Of a stretch of 6,768 nt of DNA, positions 1-6,584 are shown piece after piece. The stretch lies in assembly GCA_943329105.2 (NCBI GenBank), contig CALQCP020000127.1, positions 1-6,768 of the forward strand, read 5' to 3'. Both the position numbers and the translations under genes were made by a program. The notes under the pieces were generated by a model that saw only the letters and a program-made list of their open reading frames with translations, was not told the DNA's origin and searched no databases. Every line of letters starts with the position of its first letter. The stretch's first letter is position 1. The stretch is from Chitinophaga pinensis. GTDB taxonomy: Bacteria; Planctomycetota; Phycisphaerae; Phycisphaerales; SM1A02.

Positions 1-876
1 CGTCATTCCCAGCTTGTCGAGCTGAATTCCGGAAATGTTTGGCACCCAGCTGATCACTTTCCCGGCAGCGTCCTTGGCTGGGGTGTAGAGCCACTCATCG
101 AGGCGCTCTGGGAATTTCTTGAGCGTGTCCGTTGCCTTGGATGTTCCCAAGAGGGAAATTTGCAGCACGGCCATGTAGCCCGTTGCCACCACCAACTGCA
201 GTGCGGCGCCGATACCGGCAGCCCACGCCAATGCCTTTGCTTTAAAGAGCCCAGTGTCCACGCCAGCGCCGTCGGTCGGTGCATCAGACTCAATGGGTAA
301 CCCAGCAGCATCCAAATTCTTAGTGCCGCCGGCGGGCGCATGCGGATACAGCGAATCCAGTACCACCGCGCACGCGCGTCCCTCCGGGAACGGTTGTTGT
401 TCATCATTGATAAAGCGGCGCTTCATTGGGAATGCCACCAGCACTCCCAAGATGCTGGCCACCACGTTCCAAATCAGCATCTGGTGCCACGCCATCACGG
501 TGTTCGTGACAAACATGTACGCCATCAGTGCGCTGATCAGCGGACCGGTCATGTATCCCGCGGCAGTGGCGATCGATTGAACTGCGTTGTTTTCCAGGAT
601 CGACATGTCCTTGGACAACTGCAGCCGGGCCATGGCGCGGAAGATCACAAACGAAAGAATCACACTGGTGACGCCCACCCCAAGTGACCAGCCAGTCTTG
701 GCGCCGATGTACAGGTTGGTGGCACTGAGAACGCCTCCAAGCAAGAATCCGGTGACTGCCGCGCGGAAGGTCAGCTGCGGCATATTGCCACGAAACACGG
801 TCTCAAGCCACCAATGATCCTTCTGTGATCGGGTCCAGGTGCGGGTTTGTTCGTCGGTGAGATGTGGGAGTGCCAT
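1..876 (-). CDS. OPT-family oligopeptide/metal-chelate transporter, N-terminal part (3' end off the left edge)
   Basis: This is the first 292 codons of a polytopic inner-membrane transporter; the frame stays open to position 1, so the C-terminal part is outside the window. Family motifs of the oligopeptide transporter (OPT) superfamily are visible: NLYIGAKTGWSLG (residues 54-66), ENNAVQSIATAAGYMTGP (95-112) and PFPEGRACAVVLDSLY (162-177), the last matching the family's FPEG-x-ACAxVL signature. Hydrophobic segments lie at about 37-57, 65-85, 108-126, 132-150 and 212-245. A hydrophilic loop at about 178-210 separates the fourth and fifth, and a polar stretch follows 247. OPT proteins take up peptides or metal chelates, usually driven by protons; the substrate cannot be told here. 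The ATG at 876 is supported by a purine-rich AAAAGGAA (minus strand, 890 to 883) six bases upstream. Prokaryotic members are commonly 550-700 residues, so roughly half is seen. It is transcribed divergently from the gene starting at 945. Confidence 0.87.
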   Translation of the reverse strand, partial: MALPHLTDEQTRTWTRSQKDHWWLETVFRGNMPQLTFRAAVTGFLLGGVLSATNLYIGAKTGWSLGVGVTSVILSFVIFRAMARLQLSKDMSILENNAVQSIATAAGYMTGPLISALMAYMFVTNTVMAWHQMLIWNVVASILGVLVAFPMKRRFINDEQQPFPEGRACAVVLDSLYPHAPAGGTKNLDAAGLPIESDAPTDGAGVDTGLFKAKALAWAAGIGAALQLVVATGYMAVLQISLLGTSKATDTLKKFPERLDEWLYTPAKDAAGKVISWVPNISGIQLDKLGMT

Positions 877-929
877 AGGTGGTTCCTTTTGCGCAGCGGT
901 CGCAAGTGCGGAGCGTAGCGCGATGGCGC

Positions 930-938
930 GGGTACCCT
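930..938 (+). promoter_or_regulatory. possible -10 element and palindrome in the divergent promoter region
   Basis: TACCCT (933-938) fits the TAnnnT form of a -10 element and ends six bases before the ATG at 945. Transcription would then start at or next to the start codon, giving a leaderless or near-leaderless mRNA. This agrees with the lack of a clear Shine-Dalgarno sequence before 945. The element is embedded in the perfect palindrome GGGTACCC (930-937), which could be an operator shared by the two divergent genes. No good -35 is seen at the expected distance. An alternative is that the match is chance in GC-rich DNA. Confidence 0.25.
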
Positions 939-944
939 GCGGCG

Positions 945-1946
945 ATGAGCCAATTGCCTGCTGCCAATCGGATGCAGAGTGGTGGGTCGAGCCCGGAAGC
1001 CAACGGGGCGTTCGTCGGCCCCGTCATTCTGACGGCGTTGACGGCGTGGCGCGCCCGCATGGGAGTGCTGACGGCTGCGGTGCTGGTCTTGGCCCTGGCC
1101 AACGCGCCCGCACAATTGGCGCAGTGGGATGCCTCTCAGCGCATGGAGCAAGCTACGGCTCGGGCAGAGGCACGTGGCGATCGGACGCCGGATCCGGAGG
1201 AAGCAATACGGGATTTGGAGGCCATCGGCCCCGCCTGCTGCAATCTGTGCGGAGCCACGCTGCTTGGGTTCTTCCTGGTACTTCCCCTGACCGCTGGCGC
1301 CACCGTGTTGGGTGCGCGCGCGGTGCGGGGCAACGCTCGCTTTGCGGACATGACGTGCGGGTTTCGGCGGTACGTTCCAACGCTTGGCGCCGCGCTGGTG
1401 ACGCTCTTGATCGGCGGCGGCGCTGCCATGGCAGTCGGGCTGATCAATTCCATGGCGCTGATCGGGTCAGCATCACGCGCGATCTCTGGCATCGTGACAC
1501 CTGGGGTGCTGCTGGTGATCGGTGCACTCATCATGAGTATCACTCTGTGGTTGACGGCCCGTCTGTGGTTCGCCATTGTGCGTGTTGCGGATCCGGAGCG
1601 CCCGCGTATTGGTGGCATGGCGTCAGTGACGCTCAGTTGGCAATGGACCGATGGCGCGGTACAGATGGGAATGGTTGGCGTGGTCTTGGTGGCTATGGCA
1701 GTTGCAATCGCCGCGATCCTTCCTGGCTGGCTGGCGTGGTCGTCGGCCGCGAGTGCAACGGGGAATGCAAAGTCTGCCGCCATTGCCATTGCGGTACTCC
1801 TCATGAGTATCGGCGGCTGGTTTGCAGGAACATTTGCGCTGGCGTTGTTTGGCGCCGCTTACGAGCGCGTTGCCAGACTGCGAGAGCCGATTGCGCCGCC
1901 CGTTCATGATTCGATCGCACCGCACAGTGGAGGAATGGTCGGATGA
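945..1946 (+). CDS. six-segment integral membrane protein of unknown function
   Basis: I do not recognise a named family. With the ATG at 945 the protein has 333 residues. A polar N-terminus of about 38 residues is followed by hydrophobic segments at about 39-57, 102-122, 146-172, 183-212, 242-263 and 278-303, and then a short polar tail. A charged loop (about 60-95) rich in Arg, Glu and Asp follows the first segment. A Cys-rich patch CCNLC (98-102) opens the second segment and could bind metal or form a disulfide, but this is speculation. The reading frame extends upstream to a GTG at 879. That start would place the coding region almost against the divergent gene and add a basic, low-complexity extension, so 945 is preferred; an ATG at 972 is also possible. 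It overlaps the next gene by ATGA, so the two are probably translationally coupled and may act together. The long antisense frame here is repetitive and has no protein-like features. Confidence 0.72.
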   Translation: MSQLPAANRMQSGGSSPEANGAFVGPVILTALTAWRARMGVLTAAVLVLALANAPAQLAQWDASQRMEQATARAEARGDRTPDPEEAIRDLEAIGPACCNLCGATLLGFFLVLPLTAGATVLGARAVRGNARFADMTCGFRRYVPTLGAALVTLLIGGGAAMAVGLINSMALIGSASRAISGIVTPGVLLVIGALIMSITLWLTARLWFAIVRVADPERPRIGGMASVTLSWQWTDGAVQMGMVGVVLVAMAVAIAAILPGWLAWSSAASATGNAKSAAIAIAVLLMSIGGWFAGTFALALFGAAYERVARLREPIAPPVHDSIAPHSGGMVG

Positions 1947-2299
1947 CTGGAGCATTTGGAGACTTAGAGAAGGCCGACTACCCCATGGATCGCCGCTCAG
2001 TGCGCGGTCGACGCATTCGATTGGTGGTCGGATGGATGCTGATCTCTTTCTGGGAGGCGGTACCGATGTACTTGGCCTTCATGAAGCTTTCTGACAACCC
2101 ACAGCGTGAAGTGGCCGTGGCATTGGCGATCGCCGTCTGTTGGATTCCGGTGATTGGAACCGCGGCGGCAGTCATGTGTGCCGTATGGGCGTGGGGTGTT
2201 CCGTGGTGGGTCGCGGTGGCGATGTACCTCGTACCGAAGGTGTGCTTTGTACTGGTGGCACGCGGCATCGAGCGCCGGGCGATCGTGCCTAAGAACTAG
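1943..2299 (+). CDS. small membrane protein of unknown function, coupled to the upstream gene
   Basis: This 118-residue protein has a polar, Arg-rich N-terminus (RRSVRGRRIR at about 17-26), then hydrophobic segments at about 27-47, 56-82 and 85-107, and a basic tail. The positive residues suggest that the N-terminus faces the cytoplasm. It is rich in Trp and has one Cys in the middle segment near a WIPVIG turn (67-72) and another at 79. I do not recognise the family. The start is well supported: the ATG overlaps the preceding stop as ATGA, and GGAGGA (1929-1934) lies eight bases upstream inside the previous gene. This is the best Shine-Dalgarno sequence in the window. Size, coupling and topology suggest a partner or accessory subunit of the upstream six-segment protein; that is inference. 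A strong hairpin follows about 60 bases after the stop. Confidence 0.75.
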   Translation: MTGAFGDLEKADYPMDRRSVRGRRIRLVVGWMLISFWEAVPMYLAFMKLSDNPQREVAVALAIAVCWIPVIGTAAAVMCAVWAWGVPWWVAVAMYLVPKVCFVLVARGIERRAIVPKN

Positions 2300-2357
2300 C
2301 ACACGCCGCAAACCGCCGATAGCTTCCCGAAAGACTGACGGCGTACCCGCAAACGAC

Positions 2358-2387
2358 CGACGCGCGCTCCGTGAGAAGCGCGCGTCG
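2358..2387. terminator. GC-rich hairpin between convergent genes, probable bidirectional terminator
   Basis: An 11-bp perfect inverted repeat (CGACGCGCGCT at 2358-2368 with AGCGCGCGTCG at 2377-2387) encloses an eight-base loop. It lies between the stop of the plus-strand membrane operon (2299) and the stop of rpoD (2431 side), where both transcripts would need to end. Neither strand has a strong U tract after it; the minus strand reads GGTCGTTTGCG, with only three T. It may therefore act as a weak intrinsic terminator, a 3'-end stabiliser, or with a termination factor. Confidence 0.6.
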
Positions 2388-2413
2388 AGAAATGACTGGT
2401 GTCATCAAACGTA

Positions 2414-2445
2414 CTGCACGGAGTGCAGGTTCAGCTGTCTGAACC
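2414..2445 (-). terminator. two tandem small hairpins at the 3' end of rpoD, one spanning the stop codon
   Basis: GGTTCAG (2428-2434) pairs with CTGAACC (2439-2445) around a four-base loop, so the rpoD stop codon (2431-2433) is inside this stem. Next to it, CTGCAC (2414-2419) pairs with GTGCAG (2423-2428) around three bases. The two share base 2428. In the rpoD transcript they would stack just before the larger hairpin at 2358-2387. No U tract follows, so a role in 3'-end protection or termination is inferred only from position. Confidence 0.35.
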
Positions 2446-4284
2446 CTCTTCCTGATCAAGGAAGCTGGCAAGCCGCTGCCGGCGAACCGGATGCTGCAAC
2501 TTACGGATCGCCTTGTTCTCCACTTGGCGCACGCGCTCGCGCGTGACCTTGAAGATACGGCCGACTTCTTCAAGCGTGTAGGTGTAGCCGTCGCCAATGC
2601 CGTACCGAAGCTTGAGAATCTCACGCTCGCGGTAGGTGAGGGTGCGCAACACATCATTGATGCGCTGGCGCAAGAGTTCGCTTGATGCGGCCTCGTGCGG
2701 GCTCGACTGCCGTTCGTCCTCGATGAAGTCACCAAAGTGGCTGTCTTCGCTCTCGCCGACCGGACGGTCGAGCGAAATTGGGTGACGGCTGACCTTCATG
2801 ACGCGGCGAGTTTCCTCGATCGGCATCTTGGCGCGGAGGGCAATCTCTTCCACCGTTGGCTCGCGTCCGAGTTCCTGAAGCAGGTGCTTCTGGATGGTGC
2901 GGAGCTTGGACATGGTTTCGATCATGTGCACCGGCACGCGGATGGTGCGGGCATGGTCGGCGATGGCGCGGGTAATCGCTTGGCGAATCCACCACGTGGC
3001 GTAGGTACTGAACTTGTAGCCGCGCTTGTATTCGTACTTATCGACGGCACGCATCAGGCCGGTGTTGCCTTCCTGAATGATGTCGAGGAACGGCAAGCCA
3101 CGGTTGCGGTACTTCTTGGCAATCGAAACCACCAGGCGCAGGTTGCCGCCGGAGAGGTCGCGCTTGGCTTGTTCATACTCAAGGAACGCGCGCTCAATAC
3201 GGCGCACGCGACCATCAAGGTTCTCTGAGCTTTCCAAGACCATGCTGCGCAGTCCGTCGATCTCGTCGCGCATGACGGTGAGATCTTCTGGATCGAATCG
3301 CTCTGGATGCTTGTCAGCCTTCTTCAGTTGATGATGGATTTCCTTGACCTTCTTGTCAAGACCCTGCAGCTTGCGGAGCAGCGGCTGAATGCGGCTGGTA
3401 CGCAGGCAGCACTCTTCAAGGAGCACAGCGATCTTGCGACGATTGTGATCAAACTCCTTGGTCACTTGCGCGCGCTTTGCGTCTGCAAGTGTGGTGTCCA
3501 AGAGTTCAAAGATTTCACGGTTACGATTCAGCAAGCGCTCAATCGTTGGCAGGTTGGCAGGAATGCGCGCCGCCAGGGTTTCTTTGTGGTTCTCCTCAGC
3601 GGTGGAGATGCGCATGGTGCGGTCAAACGGCAGCGTTCCAGCATGAACTTGCTTGAGGATCTGCACGGCCATTTGCGCCGCGTAGTCACTGGCAAGCGTC
3701 ATGCGCCGGAAGCACATGCGCGTGGTTTCGATCTTCTTTGCAAGGCGAATCTCTTCTTCGCGCGTGAGAAGCGGAATCGTTCCCATCTGCGTGAGGTACA
3801 TGCGGATTGGGTCATCAATTCGCTTTGAACCTTGCTCAGCAAGCGCGGCTTCAACGGCGGCCTGCGTCTCTTGCTCATCAAGAATTTCCTCGTCGGCGTT
3901 GGCGACGGCAGCAGCGGCAGGCTCCTCGGGGAGGTGCTGCTCGTCTTCAAATCCACCATCGAAGTCGACCGGAGGACCATCGTCCTCATCGATCATCTGC
4001 ACCTTCGGCGGCTTGTTCGGCTTCTTCTCATCGCGCTGGAACTTCAGGTTCGTCTGCAGCGGGGCATCAAACATGTCCCAGCCGTTGCGCTTGCGCTCGC
4101 TCTCATCAATGAGTTCGATACCAAGTTCATCCAAGAGGACAATCATCTCGTCAACCTTCTCAGGCTCGACGAATTCATCGGGGACGCAGCGGATGTACTC
4201 CTCGTACGTGATCCACTTGCGGCCGCGCCCGAGTTCAACGAGCTGGCGGAGGACGGGGGTTAAGTCAGAGAGTGCGAGTGACAA
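2431..4284 (-). CDS. rpoD: RNA polymerase primary sigma factor (sigma-70, RpoD)
   Basis: The housekeeping sigma factor directs core RNA polymerase to -35/-10 promoters. At 617 residues it is close to the E. coli protein (613). Region 1.1 spans about 5-60. An acidic linker rich in Asp, Glu and Ala follows (about 98-150). Region 1.2 begins with DDPIRMYLTQMG (157-168). A non-conserved, charged, helical region fills about 190-370. Region 2 spans about 371-450 and contains NLRLVVSIAKKY (381-392), the DIIQEGN core-binding motif (401-407) and YATWWIRQAITRAI (428-441), which melts and reads the -10. Region 3 is about 451-535. Region 4 is about 540-605, with the -35 reading helix-turn-helix TLEEVGRIF...TRERVRQVE (570-589). 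The start is a TTG at 4284: a TGA lies in frame two codons upstream and there is no in-frame ATG until codon 47, which would remove most of region 1.1. Only a weak GGAA precedes it. It follows dnaG by 134 bases, in the conserved macromolecular synthesis order. Confidence 0.98.
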   Translation of the reverse strand: MSLALSDLTPVLRQLVELGRGRKWITYEEYIRCVPDEFVEPEKVDEMIVLLDELGIELIDESERKRNGWDMFDAPLQTNLKFQRDEKKPNKPPKVQMIDEDDGPPVDFDGGFEDEQHLPEEPAAAAVANADEEILDEQETQAAVEAALAEQGSKRIDDPIRMYLTQMGTIPLLTREEEIRLAKKIETTRMCFRRMTLASDYAAQMAVQILKQVHAGTLPFDRTMRISTAEENHKETLAARIPANLPTIERLLNRNREIFELLDTTLADAKRAQVTKEFDHNRRKIAVLLEECCLRTSRIQPLLRKLQGLDKKVKEIHHQLKKADKHPERFDPEDLTVMRDEIDGLRSMVLESSENLDGRVRRIERAFLEYEQAKRDLSGGNLRLVVSIAKKYRNRGLPFLDIIQEGNTGLMRAVDKYEYKRGYKFSTYATWWIRQAITRAIADHARTIRVPVHMIETMSKLRTIQKHLLQELGREPTVEEIALRAKMPIEETRRVMKVSRHPISLDRPVGESEDSHFGDFIEDERQSSPHEAASSELLRQRINDVLRTLTYREREILKLRYGIGDGYTYTLEEVGRIFKVTRERVRQVENKAIRKLQHPVRRQRLASFLDQEEGSDS

Positions 4285-4418
4285 TGTTCAGGTTCCAGTT
4301 CTAGCGAGGGGTTCTGCGTGGTGTGATGAACGCAAACAGAACAAATTGGTCATCTGTAGGTAAAGGCGGTAAATCAGTGTCTTAGAATCATTAATACGGG
4401 TTTCAGGGGTCACATCCA
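4285..4418 (-). other. dnaG-rpoD spacer, no convincing promoter
   Basis: This 134-base gap is more AT-rich than its surroundings. On the minus strand it contains TATTAAT soon after the dnaG stop and a doubled TTTACC (TTTACCGCCTTTACC). Neither makes a -35/-10 pair with good spacing. No terminator-like hairpin is seen, so read-through from dnaG into rpoD is likely. An internal rpoD promoter would not be surprising but cannot be assigned by eye. Confidence 0.4.
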
Positions 4419-6422
4419 TCATTCTTCTTCACGATCGGGGGTGCGATTTCCACTTGGCCCTGGTAATCGGCCGTACGCGGTGGGGTCTCTTCCACGATTC
4501 CTAATCATTTCTAAACGCGCGGCGAGGGCGCTTGGTTCGTCCGAACTCCTTATCGTACTAGGATTTATGTTTCCCGAAGCGAGAAGTACGGAAGTCCGGG
4601 AGCGTCGGATGCGTTCAAATGCGTCCACTGCCTCCTGGAGCCTTTCAAGGGCAATGTTCTCGGACGGTGCGCGCTTCTCGCCAAGCATTACCAAGTCAAT
4701 GGCGCAGGATTTGACGTTTTGCCCGCGCAATTCCGCCAACACTTCGTCCATGGTGAAGGCGTGCTGATCTTCCAGCCACAGATGAATTGGTTCCAGCACC
4801 ATGCGGCAGTCCGGGTCCAGGAAGCTTTCGGGGGTGATGGCTTCGGTGACCGGAAGCGATGATCCGTCGTCAAGGCGAACCCGTGCCGCGCCCAATTGCG
4901 GGTGCGCCAGCAGGATGGCCAAGAGGCCGCGCTCGGCATCGCGACGAGCGCGTGCCTGCGGAATGGGAAAGCCTTGCTCTTCCAAACTCGGTCGGTACAC
5001 CGCGCCGGTCTTCACCTCAACCGTCTCCTCCGGAGCCGAGCGGGGCGTGGGCGCCTTCACTGCCTCAAGCGCGGCTTCCAGATCGCGTTCCGGCAGACCG
5101 GTGATCGAGCCCAGGCTGGACATCACCAACGTCTTGCGCAGTCCAGGCATGGCGCGGAATCCAAGTTCCACAAGTCGCGCTAGCACTGCTTCGATCCGTT
5201 GCTGTTGCGCACTCAATCCGTTGGCGCCGCGGAAATCTTGACGGAAGCGGCGGACGAAGTGCCGGAGTGCATCTTCGCTGTTGGCAAGTGCGGCATCGAA
5301 ACGCTCGCGCCCATCGGGCTGGCGCAGCAGTTCGTCCGGGTCAAGTTCATCGGGCAGCGTGCAGATGCGCACATCGACTGGCTCGGCAAAGAACACTTCG
5401 ATGGCGCGGTCTGCGGCTTTCTGCCCAGCGGCATCACCATCAAAGAGCAGCACAATGCGTTCGGCGATGCGCTTCAGGCCACGTGCGTGATCGCGGGTGA
5501 GTGCAGTGCCGAGTGTTGCCACGGCATTGGTCACACCGGCTGCGTGGCAGGCGATGACGTCCGTGTATCCCTCGCAGATGAGTGCGGTGCGGGAATCAAT
5601 GATGGACTTCTTAGCGAGGTGAATGCCGTACAGGCCGCGTCCCTTATGGAAGACGCCGCTCTCAGGGGAATTCAGGTATTTCGGCTGATCTTCAGCGTTT
5701 AACTGCCGTGCCCCGAATGCAATCGGAGCGCCCATTTCATCGCAAATCGGAAAGATCACCCGGTTGCGGAATCCATCGATTGGACCTTGGCGTCCATCGC
5801 GCACGAGGCCGGCTGCTCGGAAGACATCCAGGTCTGGAACGGCATCGCTGCCGCGGGCGCCATCATCGGTACGTCCGCCGCCTTGGTGATGGGCGCGCAG
5901 GCGTTCGAGGTGGCGAACGAACGTATCCCATCCATCGGGGGCCGCGCCGATATTGAAACGTTCGCGCATCGCTTCGGAAACATTGCGCGCATCGAGGGCG
6001 GCGCGGGAGCGAGCGCCAATCTCGGCATGCGCCAGCGCCTTTCGATAGAAATTGGCGGCGATGGCGTTTGCGCGGAGCAGGGCGCGTCGACCGCCAGTGG
6101 CTCCATCTTCGCTGCGCGTCTGACGTAACTCGATGCCAGCGCGTTCAGCCAACGCGCGCAGTGCATCGATGAACTCCATCTTGTGGTAGTTCATCATGAA
6201 GTCGATGGCATTTCCGGCGGCGCCACAGGAGAAGCACTTGTAGAAACCAGAACTCTTGTGGGTGACCACCGTCATTGATGGCGCGCGATCATCATGGAAT
6301 GGACAGATGCCCACGTGCTCGCGCCCCTTGGGGCGCAATTGCACATGTTCGCCGATGAGCGCCACGAGGTCGGTGGCGTCCAAGACGCGATCTCTATCGG
6401 AATTTCCAATCGATCCAGCCAC
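4419..6422 (-). CDS. dnaG: DNA primase DnaG
   Basis: Primase makes the short RNA primers for replication and is recruited by the replicative helicase DnaB. The N-terminal zinc-ribbon is present (CPFH at 40-43 and CFSC at 63-66, giving ligands C40, H43, C63, C66). The RNA-polymerase domain follows, with the conserved RNRVIFPICDEMG (220-232) and PKYLNSPES (247-255). The TOPRIM catalytic centre shows EGYTDV (284-289) and the acidic pair in LLFDGDAAG (325-333, D328 and D330), then DPDE (361-364). Residues from about 490 to the end form the divergent helicase-binding domain. At 667 residues it is longer than the E. coli enzyme (581). The extra length includes a polar Gly/Arg/Asp-rich insert at about 175-198 and a disordered-looking acidic tail. 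The GTG start at 6422 is chosen because it keeps the usual N-terminus and has GAAAGGAAG just upstream. rpoD follows by 134 bases in the same direction. Confidence 0.98.
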   Translation of the reverse strand: MAGSIGNSDRDRVLDATDLVALIGEHVQLRPKGREHVGICPFHDDRAPSMTVVTHKSSGFYKCFSCGAAGNAIDFMMNYHKMEFIDALRALAERAGIELRQTRSEDGATGGRRALLRANAIAANFYRKALAHAEIGARSRAALDARNVSEAMRERFNIGAAPDGWDTFVRHLERLRAHHQGGGRTDDGARGSDAVPDLDVFRAAGLVRDGRQGPIDGFRNRVIFPICDEMGAPIAFGARQLNAEDQPKYLNSPESGVFHKGRGLYGIHLAKKSIIDSRTALICEGYTDVIACHAAGVTNAVATLGTALTRDHARGLKRIAERIVLLFDGDAAGQKAADRAIEVFFAEPVDVRICTLPDELDPDELLRQPDGRERFDAALANSEDALRHFVRRFRQDFRGANGLSAQQQRIEAVLARLVELGFRAMPGLRKTLVMSSLGSITGLPERDLEAALEAVKAPTPRSAPEETVEVKTGAVYRPSLEEQGFPIPQARARRDAERGLLAILLAHPQLGAARVRLDDGSSLPVTEAITPESFLDPDCRMVLEPIHLWLEDQHAFTMDEVLAELRGQNVKSCAIDLVMLGEKRAPSENIALERLQEAVDAFERIRRSRTSVLLASGNINPSTIRSSDEPSALAARLEMIRNRGRDPTAYGRLPGPSGNRTPDREEE

Positions 6423-6425
6423 CAG

Positions 6426-6434
6426 CTTCCTTTC
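6426..6434 (-). promoter_or_regulatory. Shine-Dalgarno sequence of dnaG
   Basis: The minus strand reads GAAAGGAAG ending three bases before the GTG start, so the AGGA core is about five bases away. It supports GTG at 6422 as the start. Its 5' end touches the hairpin at 6434-6450, so access by ribosomes could depend on that structure. Confidence 0.65.
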
Positions 6435-6450
6435 GGCGCGTCCTGCGCCG
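6434..6450 (-). repeat. hairpin directly upstream of the dnaG ribosome binding site
   Basis: CGGCGC (6434-6439) pairs with GCGCCG (6445-6450) around five bases: a 6-bp all-GC stem. In the dnaG mRNA it ends exactly where the Shine-Dalgarno purines begin. It does not itself pair with them. It may hold the site open or be part of a larger fold. Confidence 0.4.
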
Positions 6451-6466
6451 GGTTCGTCCGTTATTC

Positions 6467-6531
6467 ACTGAACGCAACGTGCTTCCAATGCGTGAGATAT
6501 TCACGCACGGAATCCCGTTCATTCGTTCAGT
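6467..6531 (-). other. 65-nt rod-like nested inverted repeat in the dnaG leader
   Basis: Four consecutive helices are nested around one loop. They are ACTGAACG (6467-6474) with CGTTCAGT (6524-6531), AACG (6476-6479) with CGTT (6516-6519), TTCC (6483-6486) with GGAA (6509-6512), and TGCGTGA (6489-6495) with TCACGCA (6501-6507) around a five-base loop. That gives 23 Watson-Crick pairs in a single rod with small internal loops. It sits between the terminator-like hairpin and the dnaG start, well inside the predicted leader. It could be an RNA regulatory element or a protein-binding site, either for a ribosome-associated protein or, as DNA, for a dimeric regulator. I recognise no known RNA family. 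Confidence 0.5.
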
Positions 6532-6553
6532 AGCTCCGCCCACGATGTGCTGA

Positions 6554-6584
6554 CGAAAAGCCCATGCTTTCTGCCAGGGCTTCG
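6554..6584 (-). terminator. terminator-like hairpin in the dnaG leader (possible attenuator)
   Basis: On the minus strand CGAAGCCC (6584 to 6577) pairs with GGGCTT (6563 to 6558) and, after two bulged T, with CG. An inner TG/CA pair lies next to a bulge and the loop has eight to thirteen bases. The descending arm runs into TTTT followed by CG. The stem is moderate and the U run is short, so it would be a weak intrinsic terminator. It is about 90-120 nt after the predicted transcription start and about 130 bases before dnaG, a typical place for premature termination. Its 5' arm is also used by the alternative helix described at 6578-6673. Confidence 0.4.

Noticed and set aside
1136..1804. A 222-codon minus-strand frame opposite the six-segment membrane protein gene
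   Set aside because: Its translation is rich in Ala, Pro, Thr and Ser without domain or membrane pattern, and it lies antisense to a frame with clear hydrophobic segments and ATGA coupling to the next gene.
839..1909. A 356-codon plus-strand frame overlapping the six-segment membrane protein gene
   Set aside because: The translation is dominated by Arg, Gly, Cys and Ser, the usual result of reading GC-rich coding DNA one base out of frame; the adjacent frame has regular hydrophobic segments.
3701..4363. Long plus-strand frames opposite the first part of rpoD
   Set aside because: They are antisense shadows of a well-conserved gene; the Ser/Arg-rich translations reflect the complement of its acidic linker.
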